This document shows positions 24,301 to 38,700 of a stretch of DNA of 64,000 nt, piece after piece. The stretch's first letter is position 1; each line of letters begins with the position of its first letter. The stretch covers positions 4,756,200 through 4,820,199 of the forward strand of contig NC_134883.1 in NCBI RefSeq assembly GCF_041734735.1, in the 5' to 3' direction. A program made the translations under genes and the position numbers. The stretch is from Babylonia areolata (Eukaryota > Mollusca > Gastropoda > Neogastropoda > Buccinidae). The notes under the pieces were generated by a model, which saw nothing but the letters and a program-made list of their open reading frames with translations, was not told the DNA's origin and ran no database searches.

Positions 24301-27300
24301 ACATACCAGGTAAGTTAGTCTTTCAAATGAGATGATAAAGTAAGGTATTAGTAGTAGTAGTAGTGTGCAGCATGCACTTCCAACAGTTCATGCATGTGAA
24401 AGAACCCACCACAACAGGGTTGTCCCTGGCTAAATTTTAAAGACAGAAGAAAAAAGATATCTGATGTGATAAAAAATAGAACACAAAATAATAACAATGT
24501 GATTTGATTTGAGACTTATTTTTGGTATCATTTGTTGAGTAAGAGTGATCACTGTTGTCATCTCTAAAAGCCACACTGTATGGTTGAACTTTGAAATAAT
24601 CTGTTTCAAATATACAATGTGCTGCATATGGAGCAGACAGATGAAAACATGTATTCAAAACACATGGTTATGAACCTATGGTGATACAATCTTATTTTGA
24701 GATCTACTTCAATCTGACCCCAACCTTATTGCTGATATGACAGCTTCTTAGGTGGAAGCATGTACATATCATATGAGGTAGTTGTTGCTGTGCGAGTGGC
24801 AGAAAGAAGAGTAGGAAAAGGAAGAAAACAAAGAGGAATGAAGGCCATTATGAGACAATAAAAGAAAAAGTGAGGCAAGGCCTTCAAGACTCACTTGTGA
24901 TACACTTTGAAAAAAAAAATCTAATCGTTAAAATGTGTTCTGTATTTGTTATTATAAAGCTTCGGGTTAAAAGAACATGAAAAAAAAAGTCCTAATGGCA
25001 GATTCGAACTCCGCATGTTCGGGTGAGAAGAAACTGTCCTGCCCATTACACTATCGTGGCTCCTTAAATGACGTTCAAAAATATAATATTCAAACATGCT
25101 TTTTTAAAGGGCGATAAATCGATTGCGGTATTCGCAGTGAGAACGCTGTTTAAATCATATTATTCTGGTGTATCTTGGGCATTCAAAAAATCTTTAAGGG
25201 TAATTAAAATTTCTTTTTAAGTCCGCGGTAAAGGAGACGTGGCTATCGCTGCAATCACACTGCAACATTTAACTGTTTTCTCTGGATCTAGATAGATGTA
25301 CAAGTTTAGTTACACCCGGCTGACACGGTCAATTCAATTTCTCTTTTATGTTCATTCTAGATTTATAGTTTTAAAGTTGATATGAAAATTGAGTATTTTG
25401 TTAAACTAATAACATGTAGAGCCAAGTACAAGTACTTCTAAATGTCGTATGAAGTGAAAAGCACTTCATTTTGAGAAAAGTCAAGACTGGAAATTTTTAC
25501 GTTTCATCAATTCAAGGGTATTAACTCTCATGGTTTATTATTTTTAACTGTGAATTCCAACTGATTCTGTAGATATTTTTATGGCAGTTTGGGGCATAAT
25601 CAAGTAAGTGATGAGGCGTTCACAAATCTTTCTCTGAATAAATATTTAATGGTCTCCTTCTCCAACTTTCCATCACATGTTATTGTGTATTGTCGATTGA
25701 ATATAGGATTGAACAGGCATGTCAACAACTTGAAACAAAATGACGTCGTTCGCGTTCACGAAGAATATGAGCACGCGCTTTGAATATGTATAAATATGTG
25801 TACGCAATCGATTTTTGCCCATGACCTTCAGGGCTCAGCCAATAGATCTATAAAATCCACGAATGAACATAGTGAAAGCCCTGTACAGTGTACACTGAGA
25901 GTAAAACACACAAGCTTTTTATGTATCGAGTATAATTTCAAAACATAATGTTTAAGATGAGAAAGATCAGTTTAAAGCAAATTAAGTCCCCTAGCATTAA
26001 TTACAGATTAATGTCCCTTCTTTACTATCTGCACCAAAGACATGCAAAATAAATATAACTTTCATGCTTAGCAAAAGAAGTTCCTGTTTGAACAAAAAAT
26101 GATAAAAATGACTGCTCTTGTTGTTGTGTCAGAATATCAGATCAAAGTGCCAAGTTTGGAGAATAAAAACAACAACAACCCCCCCCCCAAAAAAACCCCC
26201 AGTAAATGCAGTTTGTATATAATTTGGCTTCTTTTTTATTTTTGTGTGCCCATCCCAGATGTGCAATATTGTTTTAAGCAAGATGACTGGAAAGAACTGA
26301 ATTTTTCCTATTTTTATGCCTAATTTGGTGTCAACTGACAAAGTATTTGCAGAGAAAATGGCAATGTTAAAGTTTACCACGGACACACAGACACACACAA
26401 CCGAACGCCGGGTTAAAACATAGACTCACTTTGTTTACACAAGTGAGTCAAAAAAGGTCAACACATACAATGAAACATAAATGAAAATGAGAGAGAAAAG
26501 TGCTAAGTAGAGGGGAAAAGAAAGAGTGTTTATGTATTTGTACAAACATGCCATATAGATACAAGTACTAGTATGTATGTATCAGCATGTTTTGGTCAGG
26601 CAGTCAAAATCATAACAAATCATGAAAGTACAAGCAGCCAACCAACATTATATTGAACAAAATGTGTAACACACGTCACCAATCCTTTGTTTCAATTTTC
26701 AGACTTTTCAGCAAGCGTCTAAGAAAAGTAGTGCTAAGAAAGGGTTATGTCATTTTATCAAGAATTTTCACAGGCTGAACTTCAAGAATAATAATTAACT
26801 CTCTCAAAATCATTCTTGCTCAGACATTTATTTTTGCTTATTTTTTTTCTAATAAGTTTGACTGATTACTTTCTTACTTCCATTTTCACTAACTAGTATG
26901 TTTGCGCATTTAACTTCCCTTTTATAAATCTCTCTTTAATGAGTTTAGTTAAATGATAAGTTAATCTCTGAACACTTAATATATCACCCCCACTCAGAAC
27001 ACACAAACAAGCATAAACTCTCTCTCCTACCAATCTTTTCTTCAGTGAAAGTTACATCCATTTTTTTTAAATGTTCAACTGAATTCTCAATCTACAATCC
27101 CCACATCCATCAACTATTATAGTAACTAAAAGTGAAATCTCCAGACTAAATTGGCATGAAGAATTAATGTTAAAATTCATCAGTAAAAACAAAACAACCA
27201 GTTTTATAAATAGCAACACAATATTCTATTTTGAAGCAGTATTTCTTACAATCTTTTTTCTTTCCTGAAAATCTACAAAGATCAAATTTTGCACATGCCT

Positions 27301-30300
27301 CAAAAGTAAATGGAATTTATATGCAGCTAATTATGATGTAGTAAGCTTAACAATGGATAAATAACTATGTTATTCATCTAAACAAAAAAGAGTGACATTT
27401 TAATGACTACTTCAACCAACTCATTTCATTTAAAGAGTGAGAATGTAATCACATAAGCATATATGAAGTTACATATGATACGATCTGTGGATCAGAATAT
27501 TTTCATGATTACATTTACACATGCATATTTAAAAAGGTGCAGTATAACTTTTCATATTTTAAAACTGCCTGTTATTTCTCCAAAACATGTGACAACCACC
27601 ACCCATTTTTCCCAAAGATTATCTTTTCCTCCAGATCATTGCATAATTTTGAACCACAAAATACACAGTCAGTACTAGCAGAGGCATGTGTAACTATGGC
27701 ATAAAAAGGAAATTTTCTCTACTTCTGGGAGGTTATCGGCCGTAGCTACTTTCGTTTTCTCTGCAGAGGCGGAGAGTAGTTTGCATAGGACAGGAATGTC
27801 AGACCCCTGCCAGAGTCTGCACTAGTGGGTCACAGTTAAGTATGTGTAATCAAAATGCTTTCAAACTGAAAATGGATAATTTTTCCTTCTACTTTTGTTT
27901 TGTTTCTTTGTTTTCTAGGTCTCTTTAATTGGCTATCTCGACCAAGTAATGTCCTTTGAAACTGTATGAAAGTTGTTTAAAAGGAATATTTGGAGAGGTC
28001 TACTGTCTTGCTATGCTGGTGTCCCTGCTGCTCACAGATTATATCTGTCTTTGTTATTAAAACTGGAGTACAATGAGAGATAACAGACTATTTATCATAT
28101 GCCAAAACTGATCCGGTTACGAACATTCTGAATACAATGACACTGGAATGAGTACATGTGGGGTAATACAGATGAGGATCTTTCAATTGCTCATATCAAA
28201 AAACTTACCAGACTGTGAACATCTTTCACTCTGACAAAAGCTGGCATGCTCTTCCGAATGGCTGGGGATGTCTGGGTAGCTATATCAGCTTGACTGGAAG
28301 ATGATGACCCAACTGGCCATGTTTGGCTATTCTGTGAGATTGCAAGTGCTTGGCTACATTTAAGCATGTAAGCATAAGCGGAAGCCCCATTACCAGATAC
28401 ATAAAGCCTTTCACTGCTATGACTTTTAGGAGGGGGGACCTGACTTAAAGAAGAAGAGCGCTGCTTTTCTAAAAATCTCTCTGCTGATTCAGAGACATCA
28501 AAAGAGGCAGCTCGATTTACACGTTGTGACAGTAACTGATCTTTATCAGAGATAGGTGTACCCTCAGGATCATGGACTTTTACAACAAACTGATACTGAT
28601 TACTGTTACTTACATTGGAGGGTTGTCTAGACAGGCTGTTGGACCTATCCTCCTTATTAGCAGAAGATACAGGGGGGTTACTGCAAGAGCTTAGAGCAGA
28701 AGCAGAAGCAGTGGAGTTAGAAGAATCTTCCCCATCCTGTTTGCTCAGAGCTGATGTTCCAGATTCCGACACATCAGAATGACTCTTGCTGTCCCGTGTC
28801 GTTGTGACTGTGAACCTTCCCTTCACCTTCGTTGCTTCCACACGTTGTGTCTCAGGAGACGCACAGCTTACACGGGGGCATTTTGTGTCCACATTCAATT
28901 CATCTGTCAGTGGTGAGAACTGATTTACAGGACTGGCAAGTGTTTGTGCTTGGCTCTGAGATACAACAGCATATTGTCCCTGGTTGAGTGCAGGCTCTGA
29001 TTTACTCTGCACAGGGCCACCTCTCACAATGCTGCTATCAGACACAGTGTTCCCAGAGCTTGTTTGCACCAAAGAGTCCCCAACTGGCCGCTGATTGTCC
29101 ACAGGTTCAGCCATACTGTCAGTTGTTGGTGTATTCACACCTGCATGTGGAGTCTGTGCTGCAGGCACAGCAGCCATGTCTTTCCGGTGACCGTGCATGG
29201 TTTTGATCAGGGCCTGTTCTAAGTTCATCAGATTGGCCACTTCTGGCTTGTTTTTGCTGCTCTGTGCAGGCATGGCTTGGACAGCACTACTATCTCCAGA
29301 CCCTTCAACCCCACTTCCGTCATCAACAGTTCCACGTCGTGCCATTGTTGGTGAACGAGGTGGTGACATAACTCGCATAGGTGTATGAGTGCCAGATTCA
29401 GTGTTTTGAGGAGGAGTGTTGGCAGGTGGCATCCCCGCTTGTGTTGGGTGCTGGTGAACAGACTGAGCTGCACGTTGCTGAAGATGCTGGTTGTGGAGAA
29501 AGTTATGTTGTTGTTGCATGACATGAAGATACATTGTATATAACTGCCACATGTTATTCATGTGCTGGTGGAAATTGCTTGACTGGTGGTAGTAACCAGG
29601 ATTGGGGGGTTGGAAGCCAGTGTGTGGAGAGTGGAACATCTGCTGCATGGCTGAAAGCAACTGATGGTGATTCAGATGTCCTGGCATTGAGTGTTGAGAG
29701 TGAATGCCACCCTGATGGCCTGTGTCATGTTGAATTTTAGAGTGAGGATTCTCTTCAAGAGAAGCTGCAGCTGTACCACCCTGTGGTGGTTGCTGGACAG
29801 ACGACTGAACGCTACCGGTATCAGGTCTTCCTGGGCTGGTCACATACTGTGGTGGCTGACTTCCCATTCCTAATACTTGAGAAGGTCCAGTGTGTTGAGA
29901 CAGGCTTCCTGACTGTGGAGCAACTGACTGGTTCATCTGTGTAGCTGATGGTGGTATGGATTGCTGGACATGGTCCTGCCCCTGTGGCGGTTGCTGAACA
30001 CACACCTGCTGAACGGACTGATTCTGCTGCTGTCCAGCTTGCTGTTGAAGAGCTGGCACCTGCTGCTGACTGGATTCTTGTTGAGGCTGGTGTTGGTCCA
30101 TCTGCTGAGTTAACTGAGCTTGCTGACTCATCTGACTGGCCATCTGAGGTTGAGACTGCTGCTGAATACTTTGCTGAGATGATTGCTGCTGTTGCTGCTG
30201 ACCCATCTGCTGTGCTGGCTGTTGCTGCTGCTGACCCATCTGCTGTCCTGGCTGTTGACTCATCTGCTGTCCTGGCTGTTGACTCATCTGCTGCAGCTGT

Positions 30301-33300
30301 TGCTGACCCATCTGCTGTGCTGGCTGGAGCTGCTGCTGGCCAATCTGTTGAACATGTGGACTGGCCTGCTGAAGTTGAGGCTGACCACTCTGCTGGACAA
30401 CTTGTGGTTGTGGAGGATGCAGATCTTGCTGAGAAGAGTGGGACTGCTGCTGACCCATGCTAACTGCTTGAGACTGAATCTGGCTTGTTTGTTGTGCCAT
30501 TTGGTTTTGCTGAGCTGATATCTGCTGAACTGCTTGAGGCTGTTGAGTAGGTTTTTGCTGCTGGTTCATATACTGAGACTGGTGTGCTGGCTGGCCTGTC
30601 TGTGGCTGAGCTTGCTGACGACCTTGCTGTGACTGTGCAACTGATTGTTGGGCATGATGGGACTGCGCTGCCTGGCTGCCTTCTTGCTGCGTCTGTCCTA
30701 TATGCTCCACCTGTGGGCCAGTGGGAGTGACAGAAGTAGTAACACCCGTTTCTGTGGAACTGGCTTGGCTGACACCACCAACAGGTTTCTGTACTGTATG
30801 GAGACGACTCAGCTTGTTCTCCAGGTCTGTGATATTGATGGGCACTGCAGGACGAGTCACGCTCTTCACAGATTTCTGCTCATCAGAGTCTGCCCCTCCT
30901 GTGAGCTGAATGGTAGCAACAGGTGCATTATCTGGAGATGTACTAGTCTCTTCTTCATCTCCTTCTGCAATTCGGGTATCAGTCATTTGTTGTTCTACCA
31001 CTGAGCTGATGACGAAGCGCTTGGTGTTGCTGACAATGACTTTTGAGCAAGATGAATCCACCTCATCCATGTCTTTTGGTTCATTTTTATCTTCTGCAGA
31101 CTTTGAAACCTCCACCACAGATCCATCTTGTTTCTGAAACAGAAAAACAAATTTTCTTTTTTGAAAAGATTTGGTCATATGTCCTATTTCAAGTTTACCT
31201 TATAAGCTTTCAATGTTCTTGGCAGTGACATGAATAATCTCAATTATTTTCATCCCCATCAAATCCAAAGTTTCTTAATCCTGCTTATTCAAGTTCATTT
31301 GCCTTCTGTTACTCTCATTTTTTGGGCTCTCCTGTGTATTTACACACAAAGTGTCTTTTTACTAACCTGTGTTCTGGTAGTCTGTGTTGTGTGTTGTGTC
31401 TGTGTGTGTGTGTGTGACTGAAATTCATTGAAAATTAACCCCTAGACTGCCTATTTGACGAGATAACTCATCATGGCAAGCATGTACACTTCGCTGCCAC
31501 CATGACGAGATAACTCGTCATCGAAATATTCTGACTTTTCCCTGCTCTGCATTCAGTTCGTTGACAAAAATGCTGGTTGCTTTAGCTTGGGGTATCTTTC
31601 TAGATTCTATTCATAGCTAGAAACACCATCAACGTCATGAGGCAGTCCTTTATTTGAATGTTTTGGTTGGGTTACTGGCCACAGTGTTTGCCTGGCTCCT
31701 CTCCTCGCTCACTCAACAAAATGTCAGACTGACGCTGTGCTCAAGACATGCGATCATGGCGAACTAAATTAACCAAGATTGCTTTCTTTAGCTGATGCTC
31801 AGAAAGAATTGAAGTGTAAATTCAAAGGAGAAGACAGTGATGAACATTTGTAGGATGATTTGATAGAAAATAAAGGGAGCAATCAAGAGAGTGGCCAAGA
31901 TACGACTATCAGTGAGTGATGCCGGCTGCATAGGCGTAGCAGACGACAGACAGTAACTGAATTATTAGCAGGACACAGTGTAAGCGATTTTCTTGGCACT
32001 CAGCCAACGCGGTCTGATGAGAACTGGGTAAGTGACCGTGTGAGAGGGGTGAAGAGGAGGGGGGTGGAGACTGAGGGAGCATGGCCTCGTATCCATATTA
32101 TCACTTGGAGAAGTCACAATGCCTTGTGTATCTATCTCTTTTTGTGTGTATCCATTTCTTTTTCAATTTTATTTTATTGTGGTTGTTCTAGTATGATTTT
32201 GTGTGTGCAGATATCCATTTGTCCAAAAAATATTATATCTTAGTGCAAACTGCCTGACTAATGTTTGTAATGAACAAGTTGAAAATGTGACAAAAAACAA
32301 AACACTGATTTCAAAACAACAGCATGTCACTAAAAATATATAAAATGGGAAAACATCATGTGTTTTATATTCTTTATTCATTTACCTTTCAGAAAATATA
32401 TAATTTTATGGGTCTTTCTCCAATAACAAAGAGCACATTTTTTTTGTGAAAAAACCCTGGCAAATAGATTTCACTTAAATCTTATTTTCCTGGCAGCGAA
32501 AGGGTTAAATCTAGTAGCTGAGATCAACAAGATAATTATCACATGTATTATCAAATTCCACTTACAATGAAAGATTCAACACATCTATCTTACTTACCTT
32601 TTCATATTCAGTGCCTTCACTCAGCTTGGTTATGTGCACGGACCCTGGGTTGACAAGTGGCGTGATGAAATTCACACAGCACCCAATTGCTTCTTTTCCA
32701 TCTTCTATAACTGTGTTGACCAGCTCATGGAGTAACTGAACCACAGCTGTTGCCTGTGTTTCATGGAGCAAGTTTTCATTCCTCTGCAACAAAGAATACA
32801 ATATTGTGTTGTACAGTGTCAAAGCAAAATACATTCTATATGGGAATGCGTGGAAAGTGAAAGAGTGTAAGAGTCTAAGTGCGTGCGTGCGTGCGTGAGT
32901 GAGTGAGTGAGTGAGTGAGTGAATGAGTGAGTGAGTGAGTGTGTGTGTGTGTGTTCTCATGTGCATGCACATACATGTGATTAAATAGTAGCAATAATAA
33001 TAAAACACACATCATGTATGTGTAAGATAAAGAGAGTGGGTGTGTTCAAAAGTACTGCATGGGATCATTTGTTCAGTGGAAAGTGGACACGAAAAGTCAA
33101 TATTCAGAGGATGAATGTTGGGAAGAAGCAACGACATATGAAAAGAAAAAATCAATGATGATTGCTCAGATATGGACTAGAAGGAAGGATCTGAGGGAAA
33201 CTGTGGGAAAGATGTTGAAAGTTTGAAATGAATATAAGAGGAAACTGAGGCATGAACTGGTGGACAAGAGAGGGGGCCTTTTACATAAAGGAGGACTTGC

Positions 33301-35440
33301 TCCTGTTTAGTTCTGTGACACATGTATACACTTGTCACATTCAACAGTCCAGTGGTTCAGCAACTGGCTTTCAAAGCATTTTAACAACAACAAAAATTAT
33401 TAAAAAAATTAAAAGCACCCTAACTGTAGTGCTGATCAGTAGTGGTTGGTTGACAAGTGGACAGTGATTGGGATGACAAGGTGCATGACACATTTTTTTT
33501 GCACCCTAATTGTAGGGATGATGAGTGGTGGTTGGTTGACAAGTGGACAGTGATTAGGATGACAAGGTGCATGACACATTTTTTTTGCACCCTAATTGTA
33601 GGGATGATGAGTGGTGGTTGGTTGACAAGTGGACAGTGATTGGGATGACAAGGTGCATGACACATTTTTTTGCACCCTAATTGTAGGGATGATGAGTGGT
33701 GGTTGGTTGACAAGTGGACAGTGATAAGGATGACAAGGTGCATGACACATTTTTTTGCACCCTAATTGTAGGGATGATGAGTGGTGGTTGGTTGACAAGT
33801 GGACAGTGATTAGGACGACAAGGTGCATGACACATTTTTTTTTGCACCCTAATTGTAGGGATGATGAGTGGTGGTTGGTTGACAAGTGGACAGTGATAAG
33901 GATGACAAGGTGCATGACACATTTTTTTGCACCCTAATTGTAGGGATGATGAGTGGTGGTTGGTTGACAAGTGGACAGTGATAAGGATGACAAGGTGCAT
34001 GACATTTTTTTTGCACCCTAATTGTAGGGATGATGAGTGGTGGTTGGTTGACAAGTGGACAGTGATAAGGATGACAAGGTGCATGACACATTTTTTTTGC
34101 ACCCTAATTGTAGGGATGATGAGTGGTGGTTGGTTGACAAGTGGACAGTGATTGGGTTGAGAAGGTGCTTGACACAATTTTTTTTCCCATGAAGATCAAT
34201 TGAACTCACCAAGTTTTCTGCAATTTCCTCGGGTTCATCATTCTCCACAGCAAATCGGAAGGTGACATTATTTCTGTTTGACAGTTCCAGAAGACATTCC
34301 ACTTCCTGGCCTTCCTCCTCATAACTGAGAACTGTCAGTCGAGGTGCCTTGTCATTGGTTTTCTTCCTCTTCATTTTGGTCTTCTTCTTCTTGTCCCCAG
34401 TTCCACTCATCTCTGTTTCACTGCAAAATAAGGGGAAGAAAATACAACACATATTAGCCTGGCATATAACTATATCACCCTGATATAAAATCTGCCAAAA
34501 ATATATTGTAAATGACCTGACATAAGGTCTGCCAAAAATATATTGTAAATAATATGTCACAAATAATGAAAATAAACTGAAACACAAGAGGCAAAGCCTT
34601 CATGGGTTACATATGCATCCTAATTGCTGAGGGGGCAGGGACACCTACACCCACCCCGATTATCAAAAACAATAACAAAAAAACAATAAAGTGAAAAGTG
34701 CTGGGTGGTAAGCAGCAGCTAACATGAACTTCACAAAAGTGCATTGTCATTATAACTGAAATGCGAGGAAAGAAGTGATTTCTCCCCCCCCCCCCTCCCC
34801 CTTTTCCTTTCTTTTTTCTTCCTTCAAGCCAAATTTGCTGTGGACCAGAGAAAATTAATTCAAGTTTACCATAGACACACACACAACTGAAATTGGGTTA
34901 TTTTATATCAAAACTAAATTGAAACTGATTTCAAAGAAAGTTAAATACAATAAGGATGTAATATGCAAGTGAATTAGAAAAAAAAGCGCAGTCAACAGAT
35001 TTATCAGCACGAACATGTACAAGAGCCTGGAACCTCACAAAAAAATGCTTTATTCATCTTTATATAAAAAAAAAATCTATGTGACAATCTACAAAAAATG
35101 CTTTATTCATCTTTATATAAAAAAAAATCTATGTGACAATCTAAGTTAAAGTAGTTAGAAGTTCATACTCATCGCCCATGAAACTTTTTCAGAGCTGTTT
35201 ACAGATGTTTCTATCTGTGTAAAATGTGGCTGGTCAAAATGAGTAGAATAGAGATCAATCAAATATGTAAATGGGTTCATACTTTGTTTTTAACCACACA
35301 TCATACGTGTACATATAATCACTGTGCTTACTGACAAACGGAGAGGGCATGAACTGCAGCAGGAATCCAACTGAACAATATGAAAGGACTTATCATTTCA
35401 CTTCATTTCCTTTTCGGCTTTTTTAAGCAATCTACTATTA

Positions 35441-35499
<59 letters not shown>

Positions 35500-35661
35500 T
35501 TGATGACTGAGACAGGAAAGGACATAAAAACAAAGTGAGAAATAGTGTTCAGGGTGTATGCATGTGTGTGAGACAGTAAGAAAAACAGTAAGAGAAAGAG
35601 TGAGGAAGAAAGAATGACGGAACACACTGACAAAATGATGAAAGATGAAACAAAGAGAGGG

Positions 35662-35715
<54 letters not shown>

Positions 35716-38700
35716 AGGAATCAGAATATTATTGTTTTTTTTAACTCTGTGTGCGTGTGTGTGAATCAGAATTTAAAAATTTTGCGAGGGTCAGATTTAC
35801 AAACACACCTAACTTTAGTTAAAACTAAAGTTTAGAGTAATTTTAAGCTGAAAATGTGCAGTGTATGTATAAAGAGACAGAACACATGGAACAAGACTGG
35901 GACAGAAAAACCGAGTGAGCTGCAGTCGAAGGTGGTCAGACAGCTGTAACAGCTACAAGGTACATGTATTGCAGATTAATCTTTTACCAGACTGATTGTT
36001 GTATTCTCCCTTGTGCTGTGCCTGAGTTACCAGTCTGTGTCTGACCCTCTAGCTGATCTGGACTTTGATTCCCCCTATGATGCTCAACGTCTCTTCTGTC
36101 CTGCTCATCAATGTTGTAAAGAGAGCAATGATGAGGTGGTGAAGGGGCAAGGATGAAGGCAAGGAGTGTAAGGAGGATGGAGAAGGAACAGACATACAGA
36201 GAGGCGTAACTGCTGAGATTGAGCAATGGATGGTGAGGGTGTAGGGATAGAAAGCAAGAATCAACCATCACTCATAAAGAGAGAAAGCAGAGGGGGAATC
36301 TATTACTCAAAACCTTCCAGACTGGTATGTCAGGACAGATAGAATTATTGTTGTTACTCTGTGTAAGCACCTGTGTGTGATGGAACATGGTAATGGCGGA
36401 CCCGAACGGACAGCAAAATCAACATCTTATTTCAGACATTACTGTTTGAACACCACCATTACAAAGAAAACCACCAGAAGGAAATGCAGCTCTATGTACT
36501 CTTCAGGAAAACATCACTATTATAACTCCTTGATTAACTGATATCACATTCAGAATGATTTGCTTAATGATGTCTCGATTTTTTTTAATTGCACAAAAAT
36601 AATAAAATCTATATTTGAATCTCAAATAAACTTGACAATAGCTTAGTTTCAAAGGTCACAAATTATCCACTCCCTCAATTTCAATGGCCGTGAAAATGAA
36701 TCTCAGAAATCTATGGAGTTTCAAGGAGTGTACAAACCGCGTTTTCTGTTGTTGCTGATCTCTGAAAAAAAAAGAAACAAAAAGAGATGCACAATGAAAG
36801 TAGGACTGATTTTTTTTAGTCATCAAAGTAAACAAATCTGTGTACCTGTACCACATGACTGTGGTGTTCAGCATTATATAATGCTCAATGAGAACAAACA
36901 CAACAGAATACAACACAAGTGACTCAGCAGCAAGTTAATATTCAACCTGTGAATGGCCTCATGGTGGCTTCACACTAACATCTTCCTGTGAATTATTGCC
37001 AGTATTAGAGCTTGGAATGCACTGTAACAACCCTGGAGGTGGCTATTAGTATGTATGGAGGAATTCATGAAACGTGGCATGAGCTGAACCCTCAAAGTTG
37101 TATATTTCAAGATTTCATGATGACTTGTTACAAAAACAGGACCAACTAAACTAGAAAATACAACACATACAGCAGATTCATGTGTGAAATTCAAGCTGTT
37201 CCTGCTAGGACAAGATGCCACAGTCCTGTGGGGTGCATTTTTGGCTGTGTGAGCAAAATATCTAAATCTAATTACTTACCACAGGGGATTAACCTAGACA
37301 ATTTTGAAAAGGACAACTTGCTGCTGACTCTTTGATGTCTGTAAAAGCATGTTGCGAAAGGGACTGCAAATTTGCCATTTCATTCCAAACTAACATTTAT
37401 TCAATTGTAAGAGAATATCTGATAAAAAATTTCTTCATTTTCTCAGAACTTACCTCTCACGATTAGACAAGGAGGCTTCATCAGTCAGGTAGGCATGGCC
37501 AGAGGAGGTCCCATATGCAGTCTGCGAGGCTGTTGCTGAAGGTGGACCATGGCTCACACCACTGCTTGATACCTGAGATCGAGCAGATGTGTCTGTTTGG
37601 GACTGCTGCTGTAATTGTTGCTGCTGCAGCTGTTGAGCAGCAGCCATGTCCAGGTGACTCAGATTAGAAGCCTGTAGTACACAGTCAAAAACATTGAGAA
37701 AAAAATTGCAACATTTATACAGCTTCATGCAGAAAAAAGGACTATATTCTTGATAATCTCAATATCTTTCTCTTTCTGTTTTAGCTGTGGAGTCTCTCCC
37801 TCTTTCCTGACATGCACTTCTTCAGAGTGCACACGCAACCAGGGCTGCAAGTGAATATAAGGTCCTGACAATGAAAATAGAGTTGACTCATCTCCAAACA
37901 AGTTCTTTCCCCAAAATCCTATCCCAAACACCTAGGAAAGTATAAGGGGGGGGGGGGGGGGGGGGGGGGGGGGAACAGAAGAAAAAAAAATGAAGAGAGA
38001 GAAATAGAGACAGAGACAGGGTGAACTGCAATCCATCAATCATTCTTTTGGATTTAAAGCCAAGGGATAAAGTATTAATAAACAACTAAAAAACACAGAA
38101 TACATATTATATGAACTGCATCTATCAACTAATCAAGATAATTATATAGATAGTTTGGAACAGTATTTCAATTTTCATTGTATAATGTATAAGCTGTGGC
38201 AAGTTGTACACATACAGGGATAAAAGTAAACTGGTATGGTTGGGTAAATGAGAAGAGAAGGGAAAGAGAGAGAGAAAGTATGACAGACATGAGAGATGCA
38301 TCTGAAACCCCAAATCCCTTAAAATGTATATCATGAAACCGATAAATACTGAAGCATCTGAAACCAAAATCCCTTGAAATGTATATCATGAAACCAATAA
38401 ATACTGAAGAGACAGATGAAACAAAAACAACTGCGTTTATCCTTTGACATAAAAATTATCCTTCCTTCTCAAGATGTCACTTTGCTATGCACAAAAACAC
38501 ACAGAAATAACCAACCAACAGACCAAAAAGATACACATAAATTAGATCAAGGAAAAAACATAAGCATTTTGTTAAAAACATCCAAGTTTTCCCTTCCACC
38601 TCAAAACATGATCGTAGTACAAAAGCATAAAATGTGCACAGTCAAACAGAAATGCAAGCACCTAAATCACAGCATGTAGTGTATCAATATTACACAACCA

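Larger units (their letters stand above)
23806..28208 (-). other. WNK: WNK intron 13 (4.4 kb)
   Basis: It contains a diverged SINE fragment (24362-24440), the roughly 1.6-kb repeat at 24866-26449 and AT-rich sequence from 26450 to 28208 without any recognised gene. Confidence 0.85.

Noticed and set aside
24992-25063. Functional tRNA gene
   Set aside because: The acceptor stem does not pair, and it lies inside a dispersed repeat whose relatives occur elsewhere in the window.
24866-26449. Helitron
   Set aside because: There is a hairpin near the right end, but no CTRR terminus, no TC start at a clear border, and no insertion between A and T could be shown.
29948-30518. Plus-strand open frames of 171 and 111 codons rich in Val/Ala/Asp and Leu/Trp
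   Set aside because: They are the antisense of the CAG/CAA glutamine codons of WNK exon 13; stops are rare there because of the repeat.
33420-34177. Open frames of 60-166 codons on both strands with repeated [11 protein letters not shown]-type units
   Set aside because: They are the translated 85-bp minisatellite; the T-run changes length between units and shifts the frame, so no protein is under selection.
33415-34184. CRISPR-like repeat array
   Set aside because: The units abut directly without unique spacers, and the context is an animal intron.
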